Assembly (NCBI GenBank): GCA_036504215.1
Contig: DASXVO010000079.1
Coordinates: 1 to 64,000, forward strand
Direction: 5' to 3'
Source: Vicinamibacterales bacterium
GTDB taxonomy: Bacteria; Acidobacteriota; Vicinamibacteria; Vicinamibacterales; Fen-181
DNA length: 64,000 bases
Below the pieces are notes generated by a model, which saw only the letters and a program-made list of their open reading frames with translations, was not told the DNA's origin and did not search any database. The position numbers and the translations under genes were made by a program. Of the stretch, positions 16,631-27,100 are shown one piece after another (within the stretch, counting starts at the first letter, position 1; each line of letters starts with the position of its first letter).

Positions 16631-17944
16631 TTACATGATTTCTCGGAGGATCCGATCGGGGCTCGCCCCATCAGCGGCGGTGGGAACGGCGCGGATGTCG
16701 AGTCCCTCGGGGTTTGGCAGTTTCGCGTCGGCCGACACGCCGAGCAGTTCGTACATGCTACCGATGAGATCGGCCGGCGAGACCGGCCGGTCCGTCACTT
16801 CTTCGCCCCGGCCATCCGACGATCCCACGACGTGGCCCCCCCTGAATCCGCCGCCCGCGACGAGCGCGGAGAACGCCGGGCCCCAGTGTCCCCGGCCGCC
16901 GTTCCACGGTGGTTCCCACTGCACCTTGGGCGTCCGGCCGAACTCCCCGCAACACCAGATCATCGTGCTGTCGAGCAGTCCCCGCGCGGACAGATCCTGG
17001 AGCAGCGCGGCGAGTCCCTTGTCGAGCTGCGGCAGCTTCTGGCGCATCAGCTGGAAGTGCTGCTTGTGCGTGTCCCATCCCTTCGAGTTGATCGTGATGT
17101 ACGGCACGCCGCGCTCGACCAGCCGGCGCGCCACCAGGCACGATTGCCCGAAGGTGTTCTTGCCGTAGCGCTCGCGCTCGTCGTCCTTCTCCTGTGAGAG
17201 GTCGAAGACCTTGCCTGCCTCGCCGAGGATCAGTTCGTAGGCCTGGTCTTCGGTCTGCGCGAACGCCTGGAGCGCAGCGTTCTCGGGCGCGGCCTTCCCC
17301 AGCGTGTCGAGCTGGTGCAGCAGCGCGCGCCGGTCTCGCTGGCGCTGGTCCGAGACTCCCGGCGTGATTACCCCCTGGACCGCGAACGGCGTTTGCGCGG
17401 GGTCGCCGCCCGTGGCAAACGGGGCGTAGCGCTGGCCCAGGAAGCCGGCTTCAGAAAAGCGGCCCTGCAGATCCGTGAGGACGACGTACGGCGGAATGAG
17501 GCCGGAGTAACCCGCGCTGTAGCCCTTCAGCAGTGCGACGACCGCGCCCACACCGGGATAGACGAGCCTGGCTCCCGGCTTGCGGCCCGTCTGCACCGTG
17601 TAGGCGGCGGTCTCATGGGCGTTGGTGTCGTGCGTCATGCTTCGGATCAGCGAGTACTTGTCTGCCTGTCTGGCCAGCAGGGGCAGCAGTTCGCCAATCC
17701 GAATCCCACTGACGTTCGTCTCGATTGGTGTGGCGAGCGGGCCGGTGTAGTCGTTGCCGGCCTCGGGCTTCGGATCAAACGTGTCGAGGTGTGACGGTCC
17801 GCCCCACAACCAGATCTGGATGACCGCCTTGGCGCGCGCCGCCGGCGCCATGGCCCGCGTCCGGGCACCCAGTCGGTCGGCCAGCAACAGGCCGGCCGTG
17901 CCCCAGACTCCCCGACGTATCGCCTCGCGCCGTGTCAGTGGCAT
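16631..17944 (-). CDS. DUF1501 domain protein, Tat-exported
   Basis: A 437-residue protein of the DUF1501 family (alkaline-phosphatase-like fold). The N-terminus has a twin-arginine-like signal (LTRREAIRRGVWG, then a hydrophobic run), so it is probably exported folded by Tat. Motifs seen: WLWGGPSHLDTFDPKPEA, SMTHDTNAHE, GWDTHKQHF and CCGEFGRTPKVQW. Function is unproven; genes of this family are almost always paired with a DUF1549/DUF1553 gene, and that gene lies 10 bases upstream here. ATG 17944 is preceded by AAGGACGAG. Confidence 0.88.
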   Translation of the reverse strand: MPLTRREAIRRGVWGTAGLLLADRLGARTRAMAPAARAKAVIQIWLWGGPSHLDTFDPKPEAGNDYTGPLATPIETNVSGIRIGELLPLLARQADKYSLIRSMTHDTNAHETAAYTVQTGRKPGARLVYPGVGAVVALLKGYSAGYSGLIPPYVVLTDLQGRFSEAGFLGQRYAPFATGGDPAQTPFAVQGVITPGVSDQRQRDRRALLHQLDTLGKAAPENAALQAFAQTEDQAYELILGEAGKVFDLSQEKDDERERYGKNTFGQSCLVARRLVERGVPYITINSKGWDTHKQHFQLMRQKLPQLDKGLAALLQDLSARGLLDSTMIWCCGEFGRTPKVQWEPPWNGGRGHWGPAFSALVAGGGFRGGHVVGSSDGRGEEVTDRPVSPADLIGSMYELLGVSADAKLPNPEGLDIRAVPTAADGASPDRILREIM

Positions 17945-17954
17945 GTCTCGTCCT

Positions 17955-19559
17955 TCAATGACGGTACCGGAACTCGGCGGTGTTGATGAGCGCCCACGCC
18001 AGATCCTGGACCGCCGCTCGTCGGTTGCCGCCAACCGATCGCGCATATCCGGTTGCGATCTTCAGTTCCTCGTCGGTCGGCGGGCGGGAGAGGATCGTCA
18101 GGTACAACGTCGTGGCGATTTCACGCGCATCGCCCTTCGTCTGGAGCAGTGCCTGCAGCTTCGGGCCCTGCTGAAGCTTCCGCTGAATGTCGGTCGAGTT
18201 GAGCAGGTAGAGCCGCTGGGCGGCCGTCGGACGCGTCGTCCGCTCCGCAGCACGTCCCGTGTCGCGCGCGGGACGGCCGAACGTCTCGAGGAACGCACTC
18301 CTGATGCTGCCGTCCGCCAGCGCGATGGCACGCTGGTCGGGCGGGATGAACGTGAAGGGTTCGGGGATCGGGCTCGAGTACTGTTCGGCGGATCCGGTGA
18401 TCTGTACGATGGCGTCGATCAGTACCTCGGCGTCGAGCGGCCGCACCACCGCCGCAGCGAAGTAGGTGTCCGCGTCGGCGCGCCCACCCGACGCGACGGC
18501 CGAGAGCTGATAGGTGCTCGAGTTCAGGATCAGGCGGTAGAGGGACTTCGGGTCGAACCGCGCGGCAACCAATTCGCGCTCGAGGTACGCGAGGAGTTCC
18601 GAGTGCGTCGCGGGGTTGTCCGGCCGAATGTCGTCCGGTTCGTGGACGATCCCGCGGCCGAGCAACCAGAACCAGATGCGATTGACCAGGCTGCGGGCGA
18701 ACCAGGGATTCTCCGGCGAGACGAGCCACGCGGCGAATACCTCGCGGGGATCCTGGTCCGAAGACAGGCGGGCGGCAGTGCCGTCTGGAAATACGGCGGC
18801 GGGCATCTGACCGCCTGCCGTGGGCGCGCGCGCCTTGTCGGGGTCGAAGAAGACGATCTCTTCCTTCCACTCGCCGGTGTTCTTGTAGCCAATCTGCGAG
18901 AAGAAGGCCGCAAGTCCGGCGACGCGCTCGGCCGGCCAGTTCTCGATTCGCGCACCCATGAAGGTCTCTGCGACCATCGCGGCGATCGCCCGGGGCTCCC
19001 GGCTCTGGGTGGCGCGATAGAAATTGACGGGCGCCACGCGGAAATTGCTGCCGCTGGCGGTCAGCAGTTCGCGCGCGAACCGGTCATAGGGCAGATTGTC
19101 GCGAATGGCGGTCCGGATCCACCGATGGTAGGCCTGCACCGCGTTCGGCCACAGGTTGATCGGAAACTCCGATTTCACCCGCAGGGCGTCGCACCATTTC
19201 ATCGCCCAGTAGTCGGCGAACTCGTCCCGCTGGAGCAACCGATCGATGAGGGCCTGCCGCTTGGTCGGCGACGTCTCGTCGATGAACGCGCGCGTTTCGT
19301 CGGCCGTCGGGAGCGTGCCAATCACATCCAGGAACACGCGGCGGACGAAGACCGCGTCGGAACAGAGCCGCGCGGGCTGCACGTTGAGCTGCTTCAGACG
19401 GCCGAAGACGAGCGTGTCGATCGTGTTGCGAATCGGGGGCGCGGCCCCCGGTTCGAGCGGGGATGATTGTCGGGTTCCGGTTGCTGGTGCCGCGGACAGA
19501 TCGGCGCCTGGCCACGCGGCGGCCAGCACGAGGACGAACGCAACGAGTACCGTTCTCAT
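17955..19559 (-). CDS. DUF1549/DUF1553 domain protein, secreted
   Basis: A 534-residue exported protein with a signal peptide (about 1-25). DUF1549 occupies about 45-250 ([38 protein letters not shown]) and DUF1553 about 280-530 ([52 protein letters not shown]). Many relatives carry a cytochrome-c-type CxxCH domain at the N-terminus; none is present here. Function unknown; partner of the DUF1501 protein encoded next. Its ATG overlaps the stop of the DAHP synthase gene (ATGA), so translation is coupled to a shikimate-pathway gene. Confidence 0.88.
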   Translation of the reverse strand: MRTVLVAFVLVLAAAWPGADLSAAPATGTRQSSPLEPGAAPPIRNTIDTLVFGRLKQLNVQPARLCSDAVFVRRVFLDVIGTLPTADETRAFIDETSPTKRQALIDRLLQRDEFADYWAMKWCDALRVKSEFPINLWPNAVQAYHRWIRTAIRDNLPYDRFARELLTASGSNFRVAPVNFYRATQSREPRAIAAMVAETFMGARIENWPAERVAGLAAFFSQIGYKNTGEWKEEIVFFDPDKARAPTAGGQMPAAVFPDGTAARLSSDQDPREVFAAWLVSPENPWFARSLVNRIWFWLLGRGIVHEPDDIRPDNPATHSELLAYLERELVAARFDPKSLYRLILNSSTYQLSAVASGGRADADTYFAAAVVRPLDAEVLIDAIVQITGSAEQYSSPIPEPFTFIPPDQRAIALADGSIRSAFLETFGRPARDTGRAAERTTRPTAAQRLYLLNSTDIQRKLQQGPKLQALLQTKGDAREIATTLYLTILSRPPTDEELKIATGYARSVGGNRRAAVQDLAWALINTAEFRYRH

Positions 19560-20422
19560 GATGTGCACGTCAACATGTCGGCGGGGCTTGTCGCTGCCGA
19601 GTGGCGCCCGAGCGCGGCCGCGACAGCGGCGACCTGCCTCGTGAGACGGGCGAACGCCTCTGGCGTCAGCGATTGCGCGCCGTCGCTCCGGGCATTGGCC
19701 GGATCACAGTGGACTTCGATGAGCAGGCCGTCGGCGCCGGCGGCGACCGCGGCACAGGCCAGCGTCGGGACCATCCAGGCCTCGCCCGTCCCGTGACTGG
19801 GATCCACGAGCACCGGCAGGTGGGTGTGCCGGTGGAGCAGCGGCACGGCGTTGAGATCGAGCGTATTGCGCGTCGAGGGTTCGAACGTCCGAATGCCCCG
19901 CTCGCACAGGATGACGCGGTCGTTGCCGGCGGCGAGCAGATACTCGGCCGCCTGCAGGTACTCGGTGAGCGTCGCGCTCATGCCGCGTTTCAGGAGCACG
20001 GGATGCCGGCTGCGGCCGACCTCCTCGAGCAGCGTGAAATTCTGCATGTTGCGCGACCCGATCTGGAGGATGTCGGCGTGCGCCGCAACGATCTCGATGT
20101 GGCGCGGGTCCATGACCTCGGTGACGACCGGCAGACCCGTCTCCGCCCGAGCCAGCGCGAGGAGGGCGAGGCCCTCATGCTTGAGGCCCTGAAAGCTGTA
20201 CGGGGACGTCCTTGGCTTGAACGCGCCGCCGCGCAGCGCCTTCGCGCCGGCCGCCCGTACGGCCCGGGCCGTGGTGAGGATCTGCTCTTCGCTCTCGACC
20301 GCGCACGGCCCGGCGACGATGACGACCTCCCGACCGCCGAAGTCCACGCCGCGCACCGAGACGACCGTGCCGCCGGGCCGGTTCTGACGATCCACGAGCA
20401 TGGCGGGCGGCAGGTCGTGCAT
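19556..20422 (-). CDS. aroF: 3-deoxy-7-phosphoheptulonate synthase (type I-beta)
   Basis: Condenses PEP and erythrose 4-phosphate to DAHP, the first step of aromatic amino acid synthesis. The 288 residues match the short I-beta (KDO8PS-like) class. Visible motifs: [67 protein letters not shown] and IEVHCDP. There is no N-terminal ferredoxin-like or C-terminal chorismate mutase regulatory domain, so this looks like an unregulated core enzyme. ATG 20422 overlaps the stop of the RidA-like gene by one base; the 3' end overlaps the DUF1549 gene by four. Confidence 0.94.
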   Translation of the reverse strand: MHDLPPAMLVDRQNRPGGTVVSVRGVDFGGREVVIVAGPCAVESEEQILTTARAVRAAGAKALRGGAFKPRTSPYSFQGLKHEGLALLALARAETGLPVVTEVMDPRHIEIVAAHADILQIGSRNMQNFTLLEEVGRSRHPVLLKRGMSATLTEYLQAAEYLLAAGNDRVILCERGIRTFEPSTRNTLDLNAVPLLHRHTHLPVLVDPSHGTGEAWMVPTLACAAVAAGADGLLIEVHCDPANARSDGAQSLTPEAFARLTRQVAAVAAALGRHSAATSPADMLTCTS

Positions 20423-21030
20423 CACCGGTCTCCCACCCGGCGTGGGACCACGGCGATGGCTTCGATCTCGACCAGGAGATCCTCGCGGCACAGCCGCGCC
20501 TGGATGCCGGTGCTGGCCGGGAGCGGTTCGAGGCCGAGCCAGGTGAAGAGAGCCGTGCGGACCTCGTTGAAGTCCTTGTAGTCGCGCTCGATGTCCCGCA
20601 GGTAGCAGGTCGTGCGCACGACATCCTGCCAGGTGGCGCCCTCGGAGGCGAGTAGGCCGGCGATGTTCCGGTAGGTCCGCCACAGCTGTGCCCGGAAATC
20701 CCCCACGTTCGTCGTCTGGCCGGCCTCGTCGATGCTGGCCGTGCCCGAGATCATGATCATCGACTTGTCGCCGAGGTCGAAACGGATGGCGCGGGCAAAC
20801 GACGAGGGCCGCGGATAGTCGTACGCCTCGTTCAAGATCGCCCCGGCGGTCACCGCCCGTTTCTCTACGGGTTCGCGCGAGGGGCCGGTACCGGCGGCCA
20901 GGCCCGGCGAGGGAATCCGGCCATCGGCCGTCAGGATGCCGAGCGCCACCATCTCCCGGCGTTCTTCGTCCGAACGGGGCCGGAGACTGACGGTGAGAAC
21001 CGGGGGAGGGATGAGCGTTGAGGTAGCCAT
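20422..21030 (-). CDS. RidA (YjgF/YER057c/UK114)-family protein
   Basis: A 202-residue protein with a RidA-like domain in about 65-200 ([52 protein letters not shown]). It ends with the typical [19 protein letters not shown], including the arginine that binds carboxylates in RidA. RidA hydrolyses reactive enamine/imine intermediates; larger relatives include chorismatases, which act in the same pathway as the downstream DAHP synthase, but the length here (202) is far below chorismatases (about 340). The role of the first 60 residues is unknown. ATG 21030 follows GGAAGGG. First gene of the operon. Confidence 0.85.
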   Translation of the reverse strand: MATSTLIPPPVLTVSLRPRSDEERREMVALGILTADGRIPSPGLAAGTGPSREPVEKRAVTAGAILNEAYDYPRPSSFARAIRFDLGDKSMIMISGTASIDEAGQTTNVGDFRAQLWRTYRNIAGLLASEGATWQDVVRTTCYLRDIERDYKDFNEVRTALFTWLGLEPLPASTGIQARLCREDLLVEIEAIAVVPRRVGDR

Positions 21031-21166
21031 GGGTTTCCCTTCCGAGGCCGGGGCCAGGCCCGGCTCTTCTTCACCCTTAGACAGGGAATGCCGGCTGGAC
21101 GTTGAAGCCCGGTGGGCCAGGGCCACGGGCTGGACAATGTGGGTTAGAATCAGCGACTCAATCCCG

Positions 21167-24097
21167 ATGAGACGATCCGTCACCCTGCTGTGCGTGTCGT
21201 TGATGATCGTCCTGGCGATCGCCGCGTCCGGCGACGCCCAGACCACCGGAGGTCTGTCGGGGCGTGTGACCGATCCGTCCGGCCTGGGTGTCGTCGATGT
21301 GGTCGTGACCCTGACGGGACCGCCGCTGCCAAACGTCGCGCGCACGATCCGGTCCGACGCGAGCGGGACCTACCAGTTCAAGGACCTGGCCCCAGGCGTC
21401 TACCGGGTGTCGTTCGAGTTCCAGGGCTTCGAGCCCCAGACGCGAGACGTATCGATCGGGGATGCGGCCCAGCTCCCGCTCGACATCCGCCTCGAAATCG
21501 CTGCCATCCCCCAGACGGTCAAGGTGACGCACGATCTCGAGGACAACGAGATGCCGCGCGATGTCCGACCGGGTGAAGTGACGTGGCCGGCGGACGCCCT
21601 GGACCGCCTTCCCATCGGACGATCGCCGGAAGAAGTGGCGTTGATGACGCCCGGGGTGACGGCCACGGGGCCTGGTGGGGCGCTCACCATGGCGGGGGCG
21701 TTCTCCTACGGCAACCTGTTCCTCGTGGACGGCATGGTGGCCAACGACAGCACGCGCGGCCAGGCGCGCGGCTTCTACATCGGCGAGGCCGTGAAGGAAA
21801 CGCGGGTCGCAGCGGGCGCGGTGCCCGCTGAGTTCGGACGGTTCCAGGGCGGTGTCGTGCAGACGATCACACGGTCCGGCGGGAACACGTTCAGCGTTTC
21901 CGGCCGTGTCGGGCTCACGAACGACTCCTGGCGAGCCCTGACCCCCTACAAGGGCGACCAGACGTTGAACCACCGCGTCCCCACTTGGGAGGCCGTCGTG
22001 GGCGGGCCGGTCGTCAGGAATCGGATCTACCTCCTGGTGGCGGCCATGGCGGCGCACAGCGAGCAGAGCCGGACGCTGGCCTACACGCGCGGGAACTACC
22101 CGTACGGAGAAGACGATCGAAAGTACCAGGTGAAGGGGACCTGGACGCCGTCCAGGGCGCACACCATCCGGGCCACGTACTTCCGCGTCGATTCCTCGCG
22201 GCAGGGCGTGAACGCCGGATCCGTGATGGACCGCGCGAGCCTCTACGACAACGAGTCGCCCGAGTCGCTGTCCGGGCTGACGTACAACGCGGTCGTGTCA
22301 GAGCGGTGGCTGCTCGAAGCCCGCTACTCACAGCGCCGGCTGACGTACTCGGGGTTTGGTTCGAGCGACACCGGCCTGGGCGGCGGCACCCCGATCTGGG
22401 ATCGATCGCGGTCGGATGCGCGGTTCAACTCACCGGCCGGTTGTGCCGTCTGCCCCGACGCGGCCGATACGCGGAACAACCAGGACGTGGCGGCGAAGCT
22501 CTGGTTCAGTCTGCCGACGAGCCGTCGCGGCGTCCACGACGTGACGGTCGGCTTCGACCTGTTTCGGGAGACGCGGTATACGAACGCCTATCAGTCGGGC
22601 AGCGGATTCCGCGTTCGGGCCACGCGGTCGATCATCCAGGGTGACCAGGTGTATCCCGTCTTTCTCCCCGATCGGACGACGTGGATTTACTGGACGCCGA
22701 TTCCGAAGAACTCGGCGGGCAACGACCTGCGGACGTACTCCGCATACGTCTCCGATGCCTGGCGCCTCTCGCCCCGGATGACCGTGAAGGCCGGTCTGCG
22801 GGTGGACCTGAACGACGACCACGACAGTCTCGGCGCCCGGGCGGTGAATGATCTCGCCGCGAGCCCCCGGCTGGGCGTCACGTGGGATCCGGCCGGCACA
22901 GGGACGTGGCAGCTGAGCGCGGGATGGGCGCGGTACCTGACCGCCATCAACACGAACGTGGCCGACGCGGCCTCGGCGGGCGGCCGTCCGGCGACGTACG
23001 TGTATGACTACCTCGGACCGGCGGTCAACCCGACGGCGTCGGCGACGCTCACGCCGTCGCACGTGGCCCTCCAAACGCTGTTCGCGTGGTTTCTCGCGTC
23101 TCCCGGCGTGGGCCGTGCCACGCGCAGCGCCCCCTCGATCCCGAGCGTCAACGTGCGGATGGACCCGGACGTCGGGCCGCTCGACACCCGCGAAGCGATG
23201 GTTGGCGTGTCACGCCAGTTGGGCCGCCGCGGGTTCGTGCGGGTCGAGGGCATGTACCGTCGATTTCTGAATTTCTACGCCACACGTCGGGACAGGGGGA
23301 CGGGCAAGATCGTGGACCCGATCGCGGGCACGAACGATCTGGTGCTCATCACGAACGCCGATACCGACGTCTCGCGGTCCTACAAGGGGTTGTTGACGCA
23401 GTTCAGCGTCCGGGCCACCGCGCGCATCCAAGCGTCGGCCTCGTACACGCTGGCCTCCACGCGGGGCAATGTCGATGGCGATGATGCGAGCACTGGACCG
23501 TCGATGGTCACGCTCACCGACTATCCGGAGTATCGCCGCGTGTCGTGGAGTGCGCCGGACGGTCCGCTCGCCAGCGACCAGACGCATCGCCTGCGGCTGT
23601 GGACGACCTGGGATCTGCCCGTGTCGTCGCGCGTTGGGCGGCTGACGATGGCGCTCGTGCAGCGGGTGGAAACGGGCAGCCCGTGGTCTGGCGTGGCGAA
23701 CATCAATCCCAAGGCGTACGTGGTCAATCCGGGATACGTGAGCCCGCCGACCTCGGTGCCGTACTACTTCACGCCCCGCGGGGAGTTTCGCACGGATACG
23801 CTGACGGCGACGGACATCTCGGTCAACTGGTCGCGCCGGCTGCCGCACCTCCGGAAGGGCCAGTGGTTCTTCCGTGGCATCCTGACGAACGTCTTCAACC
23901 AGTCGGCGGCGCTGCGGGTGAACCGTACGGTGCTGACGCGGAACGACAGCGTGGCGTTCCAGGGGTTCAACCCGTTCGTCGACACGCCGATTCGGGGCGT
24001 GCACTACGACTACGGCCCGGACTTCGGCAAGCCAATCAACCCCACCGATTACCAGTCGCCTCGCGAGTTCTCCATCTCCCTCGGCATTCGGTACTGA
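21167..24097 (+). CDS. TonB-dependent receptor with carboxypeptidase-like regulatory domain
   Basis: A 976-residue outer-membrane protein. Signal peptide about 1-25 (ending GDAQ), then a carboxypeptidase regulatory-like beta-sandwich (about 28-110; GLSGRVTDPSGLGVVDVVV, GTYQFKDLAPGVYRVSF). A plug domain follows (about 130-240; VDGMVANDSTRG, GAVPAEFGRFQGGVVQTITRSGGN) and then a large beta-barrel ending in an aromatic residue (Y976). This is the CarboxypepD_reg/OmpA-related receptor type abundant in Acidobacteria. The substrate is unknown; the next gene encodes an exported peptidase, which hints at peptide uptake. A TAGAAT -10-like box lies at 21145-21150. Confidence 0.9.
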   Translation: MRRSVTLLCVSLMIVLAIAASGDAQTTGGLSGRVTDPSGLGVVDVVVTLTGPPLPNVARTIRSDASGTYQFKDLAPGVYRVSFEFQGFEPQTRDVSIGDAAQLPLDIRLEIAAIPQTVKVTHDLEDNEMPRDVRPGEVTWPADALDRLPIGRSPEEVALMTPGVTATGPGGALTMAGAFSYGNLFLVDGMVANDSTRGQARGFYIGEAVKETRVAAGAVPAEFGRFQGGVVQTITRSGGNTFSVSGRVGLTNDSWRALTPYKGDQTLNHRVPTWEAVVGGPVVRNRIYLLVAAMAAHSEQSRTLAYTRGNYPYGEDDRKYQVKGTWTPSRAHTIRATYFRVDSSRQGVNAGSVMDRASLYDNESPESLSGLTYNAVVSERWLLEARYSQRRLTYSGFGSSDTGLGGGTPIWDRSRSDARFNSPAGCAVCPDAADTRNNQDVAAKLWFSLPTSRRGVHDVTVGFDLFRETRYTNAYQSGSGFRVRATRSIIQGDQVYPVFLPDRTTWIYWTPIPKNSAGNDLRTYSAYVSDAWRLSPRMTVKAGLRVDLNDDHDSLGARAVNDLAASPRLGVTWDPAGTGTWQLSAGWARYLTAINTNVADAASAGGRPATYVYDYLGPAVNPTASATLTPSHVALQTLFAWFLASPGVGRATRSAPSIPSVNVRMDPDVGPLDTREAMVGVSRQLGRRGFVRVEGMYRRFLNFYATRRDRGTGKIVDPIAGTNDLVLITNADTDVSRSYKGLLTQFSVRATARIQASASYTLASTRGNVDGDDASTGPSMVTLTDYPEYRRVSWSAPDGPLASDQTHRLRLWTTWDLPVSSRVGRLTMALVQRVETGSPWSGVANINPKAYVVNPGYVSPPTSVPYYFTPRGEFRTDTLTATDISVNWSRRLPHLRKGQWFFRGILTNVFNQSAALRVNRTVLTRNDSVAFQGFNPFVDTPIRGVHYDYGPDFGKPINPTDYQSPREFSISLGIRY

Positions 24098-24139
24098 ATG
24101 GGCGTTCCCAATTGCTATACTGCCCCCCGGGAGACTGCC

Positions 24140-27100
24140 ATGACTGGTCGCCTGTCGATTGCCCTCGTGCTGCTCTCGCTGTCGATTCCGGCCTGGGCGG
24201 CCGTCCCCGGCGGTCGCGTCCGGCACGCGATGTCGGTCAGTCTCGATCCCGCCACGCACCAACTCGTGGTGACCGATACGATCCAACTTCCGCACGCGTG
24301 GGCGGGCGCGGTGGATTTCGTGCTGAGCGGCGCCCTGCATCTGACTCGGAGTGAGCCCGCGGCGCGCGAGGTTCCGCTCGGCCGGGACGCGACGTTGTTC
24401 GGCATCAACGGGACCAGCGAGGACCTCGGGCGTCAGGCCCAGGTGAAGCGATATCAGGTGACGCTCGCGCCCGGGCAGGCGACGCTGACGCTTTGTTACC
24501 GCGGCGCGATGGACTTCGGTCTCTCGGACGCGAAGGAGCAGTACACGCGCGGTTTCCGCACCACGGCGGGCATCGTCGGGCCCGAGGGCGTCTATCTGGC
24601 GGGCAGCAGTTTCTGGTATCCGGCGTTCAACGGGGACCTGGTCGAGTTCGACCTGGACGTCGCGCAACCGGCCGGCTGGCATGTCATCTCGCAGGGCCAT
24701 GGCACGTCACGTGACGACCGAGGTCGCGCACGCTGGGCCTCGGGCGGCGCCATGGACGAGATCGACCTGGTCGGCGGTCCGCTCCAGGTCTGGCGTGATT
24801 CGGCGGGCACCGTCGAGACTCTCGTCTACCTCCACGATCGCGATGACGCGCTGGCGGCCAAGTATCTTGCCGCGACGTCGCAATACCTCGAGATGTATCG
24901 CCAGTTGATTGGCCCGTATCCGTACCGCAAGTTCGCGCTCGTCGAGAACTTCTGGGAGACCGGTTACGGGATGCCGACCTTCGCGCTGCTCGGCAAGCAG
25001 ATCATCCGCTTCCCGTTCATCATCACCTCGTCCTACCCGCACGAGATCCTGCACAACTGGTGGGGCAACTCGGTCTTCGTGGACTACGAGAGCGGCAATT
25101 GGTGCGAGGGTATGACCGCGTACCTCGCCGACCATCTGATCCAGGAGCAGCGCGGGGCGGGCGACGAGTACCGACGTTCGACCCTCCAGAAGTACCGCGA
25201 CTACGTCAAGGCCGGCCGCGACTTCCCGCTCACCGCGTTCCGTTCACGCGAGAGTGCGTCGACCGAGGCGGTGGGCTACGGCAAGGCGCTGATGGCGTTC
25301 CACATGCTGCGGCTGTCGGTCGGCGATGACACGTTCCGCATGGCCATCGCGCGGCTCTATCGCGACTTCAACGGCAAGCGCGCGTCGTTTGCCGATGTCG
25401 AGAAGACGTTTGCCACCGTGAGTGGGCGCGACCTCGGCCGATTCTTCGGGGATTGGGTTGGGCGCGCAGGGGCGCCGACGCTCGCCGTCGACGTGACGCG
25501 TGCGGGTCCAGACGCCACCGCGTTCTCTGTCGAGGGGCGTCTCCGGCAGACCCAGCCGGGCGATCCGTTCGTCGTCGATGTGCCGGTCGTCGTGCAGACG
25601 ACCAAGGGCGTGGTCAGCGAGGTCGTCCATCTCGATCGCGCGGCGCGGGACTTCACGATCCGGTCCACCGACGCGCCGCTGATGGTGCACGTCGATCCGC
25701 GATTCGATGTCTTCCGCAAGCTCGATCCTCGCGAGACGCCGCCCTCGATCGGACAGATCTTCGGTGAACCCCGGGTGCTCGCGCTCCTCCCGTCGGGAGC
25801 GGCCCCCCAGGAACTCGAGGCCTGGCGGACGTTGCTCCAGGGTTGGCAGTCGGCAAGCCACGCCATCGAGATGAAGCGCGACATCGAGGTGACGACGCTG
25901 CCGCGGGATCGCGCGATCTGGGTGGTCGGGCGAGAGAACACGTGGGCGGGACGACTGTTCCGGACGCACGTAGGAATGGTGTCGAGCGAATCGGCGATCG
26001 AGGTGGATGGCGAGAAGATGGCGCTCGCGAATCATACGCTGGTGCTCGTCACGCGTCATCCGGACAACGTCGAGAAGGCCGTCGGCTGGCTGGCGGTCGA
26101 TCCGGCCGCCGCGTTCCCCGGTCTCGGCCGCAAGCTGCCGCACTACGGCAAGTACTCGTATCTCGGCTTCGAAGGCACCGAGCCGGTCAATGTGCTGAAG
26201 GGGCAATGGCAGGATTCGGATTCGCCGCTGCGCGTGGACGTGCGGAGGCTGGCGGGGCAGACGGCGGCCATCATGGCGCTGCCACCCGATCCCCGCAGGC
26301 CACTCGCCGAATTGCCGCCGGTCTTCTCCCAGAAGGACCTGCTGGCGCATGTCGCGTTCCTCGCCGATGCGGCGCCCGAGGGGCGCGGTCCCGGCAGCGG
26401 CGGGCACGAAGCGGCCGCGAAGTATATCGCCGAGCGCTTCAAGGCGTTCGGCCTCGCACCCGGCGGCGCCGACGGTTCGTACTTCCAGCCGTTCACCATG
26501 CCGATTGGAGGGCCGCGCGAGGAGAAGCGCGTGTCGAACGTCGTCGGGTACATTCCCGGCACGAAGATCGAGTGGAAGGATCAGGCCGTGCTCGTCACCG
26601 CGCACTATGACCACCTGGGTCTCGGCTGGCCGGATGTGCACAAGGGCGACGAGGGCAAGGTGCACCCCGGCGCCGACGACAACGCGAGCGGCGTGTCGGT
26701 GATGCTGGAACTGGCGCACACGCTGGCGGCCGGCGAGAAGCCGTCGCGCTCGGTCGTGTTCATCGCATTCACCGGCGAGGAAGCCGGCCTGGCCGGCTCG
26801 AAATACTACGCGGCTCACGCTGGACGTTTCCCGCTGCCGAAGACGATCGGTGTGATCAACCTCGACACCGTGGGTCGCCTGGGTGAGCAGAGACTGTCCG
26901 TCCTCGGAACCAGCACCGCCTCGGAATGGCAGCACATCTTCCGCGGCGCGAGCTTCGTCACCGGCGTGGAGAGCCGCAATGTGCCCGAATCCGTTCAGGC
27001 CTCCGATCAGGTGAGCTTCATCCAGCAGGGCGTGCCGGCCGTCCAGATATTCACGAGCGCACACGCCGACTACCATCGGCCCAGCGACACGCCGGACAAG

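Noticed and set aside
14366-19559. PPC/DUF1549/DUF1501 genes as a planctomycete cytochrome complex
   Set aside because: No CxxCH heme-binding motif was seen in any of the three proteins.
20422-21030. Chorismatase (FkbO/Hyg5 type) assignment for the RidA-like gene next to DAHP synthase
   Set aside because: At 202 residues it is much shorter than chorismatases and has only one RidA-like domain.
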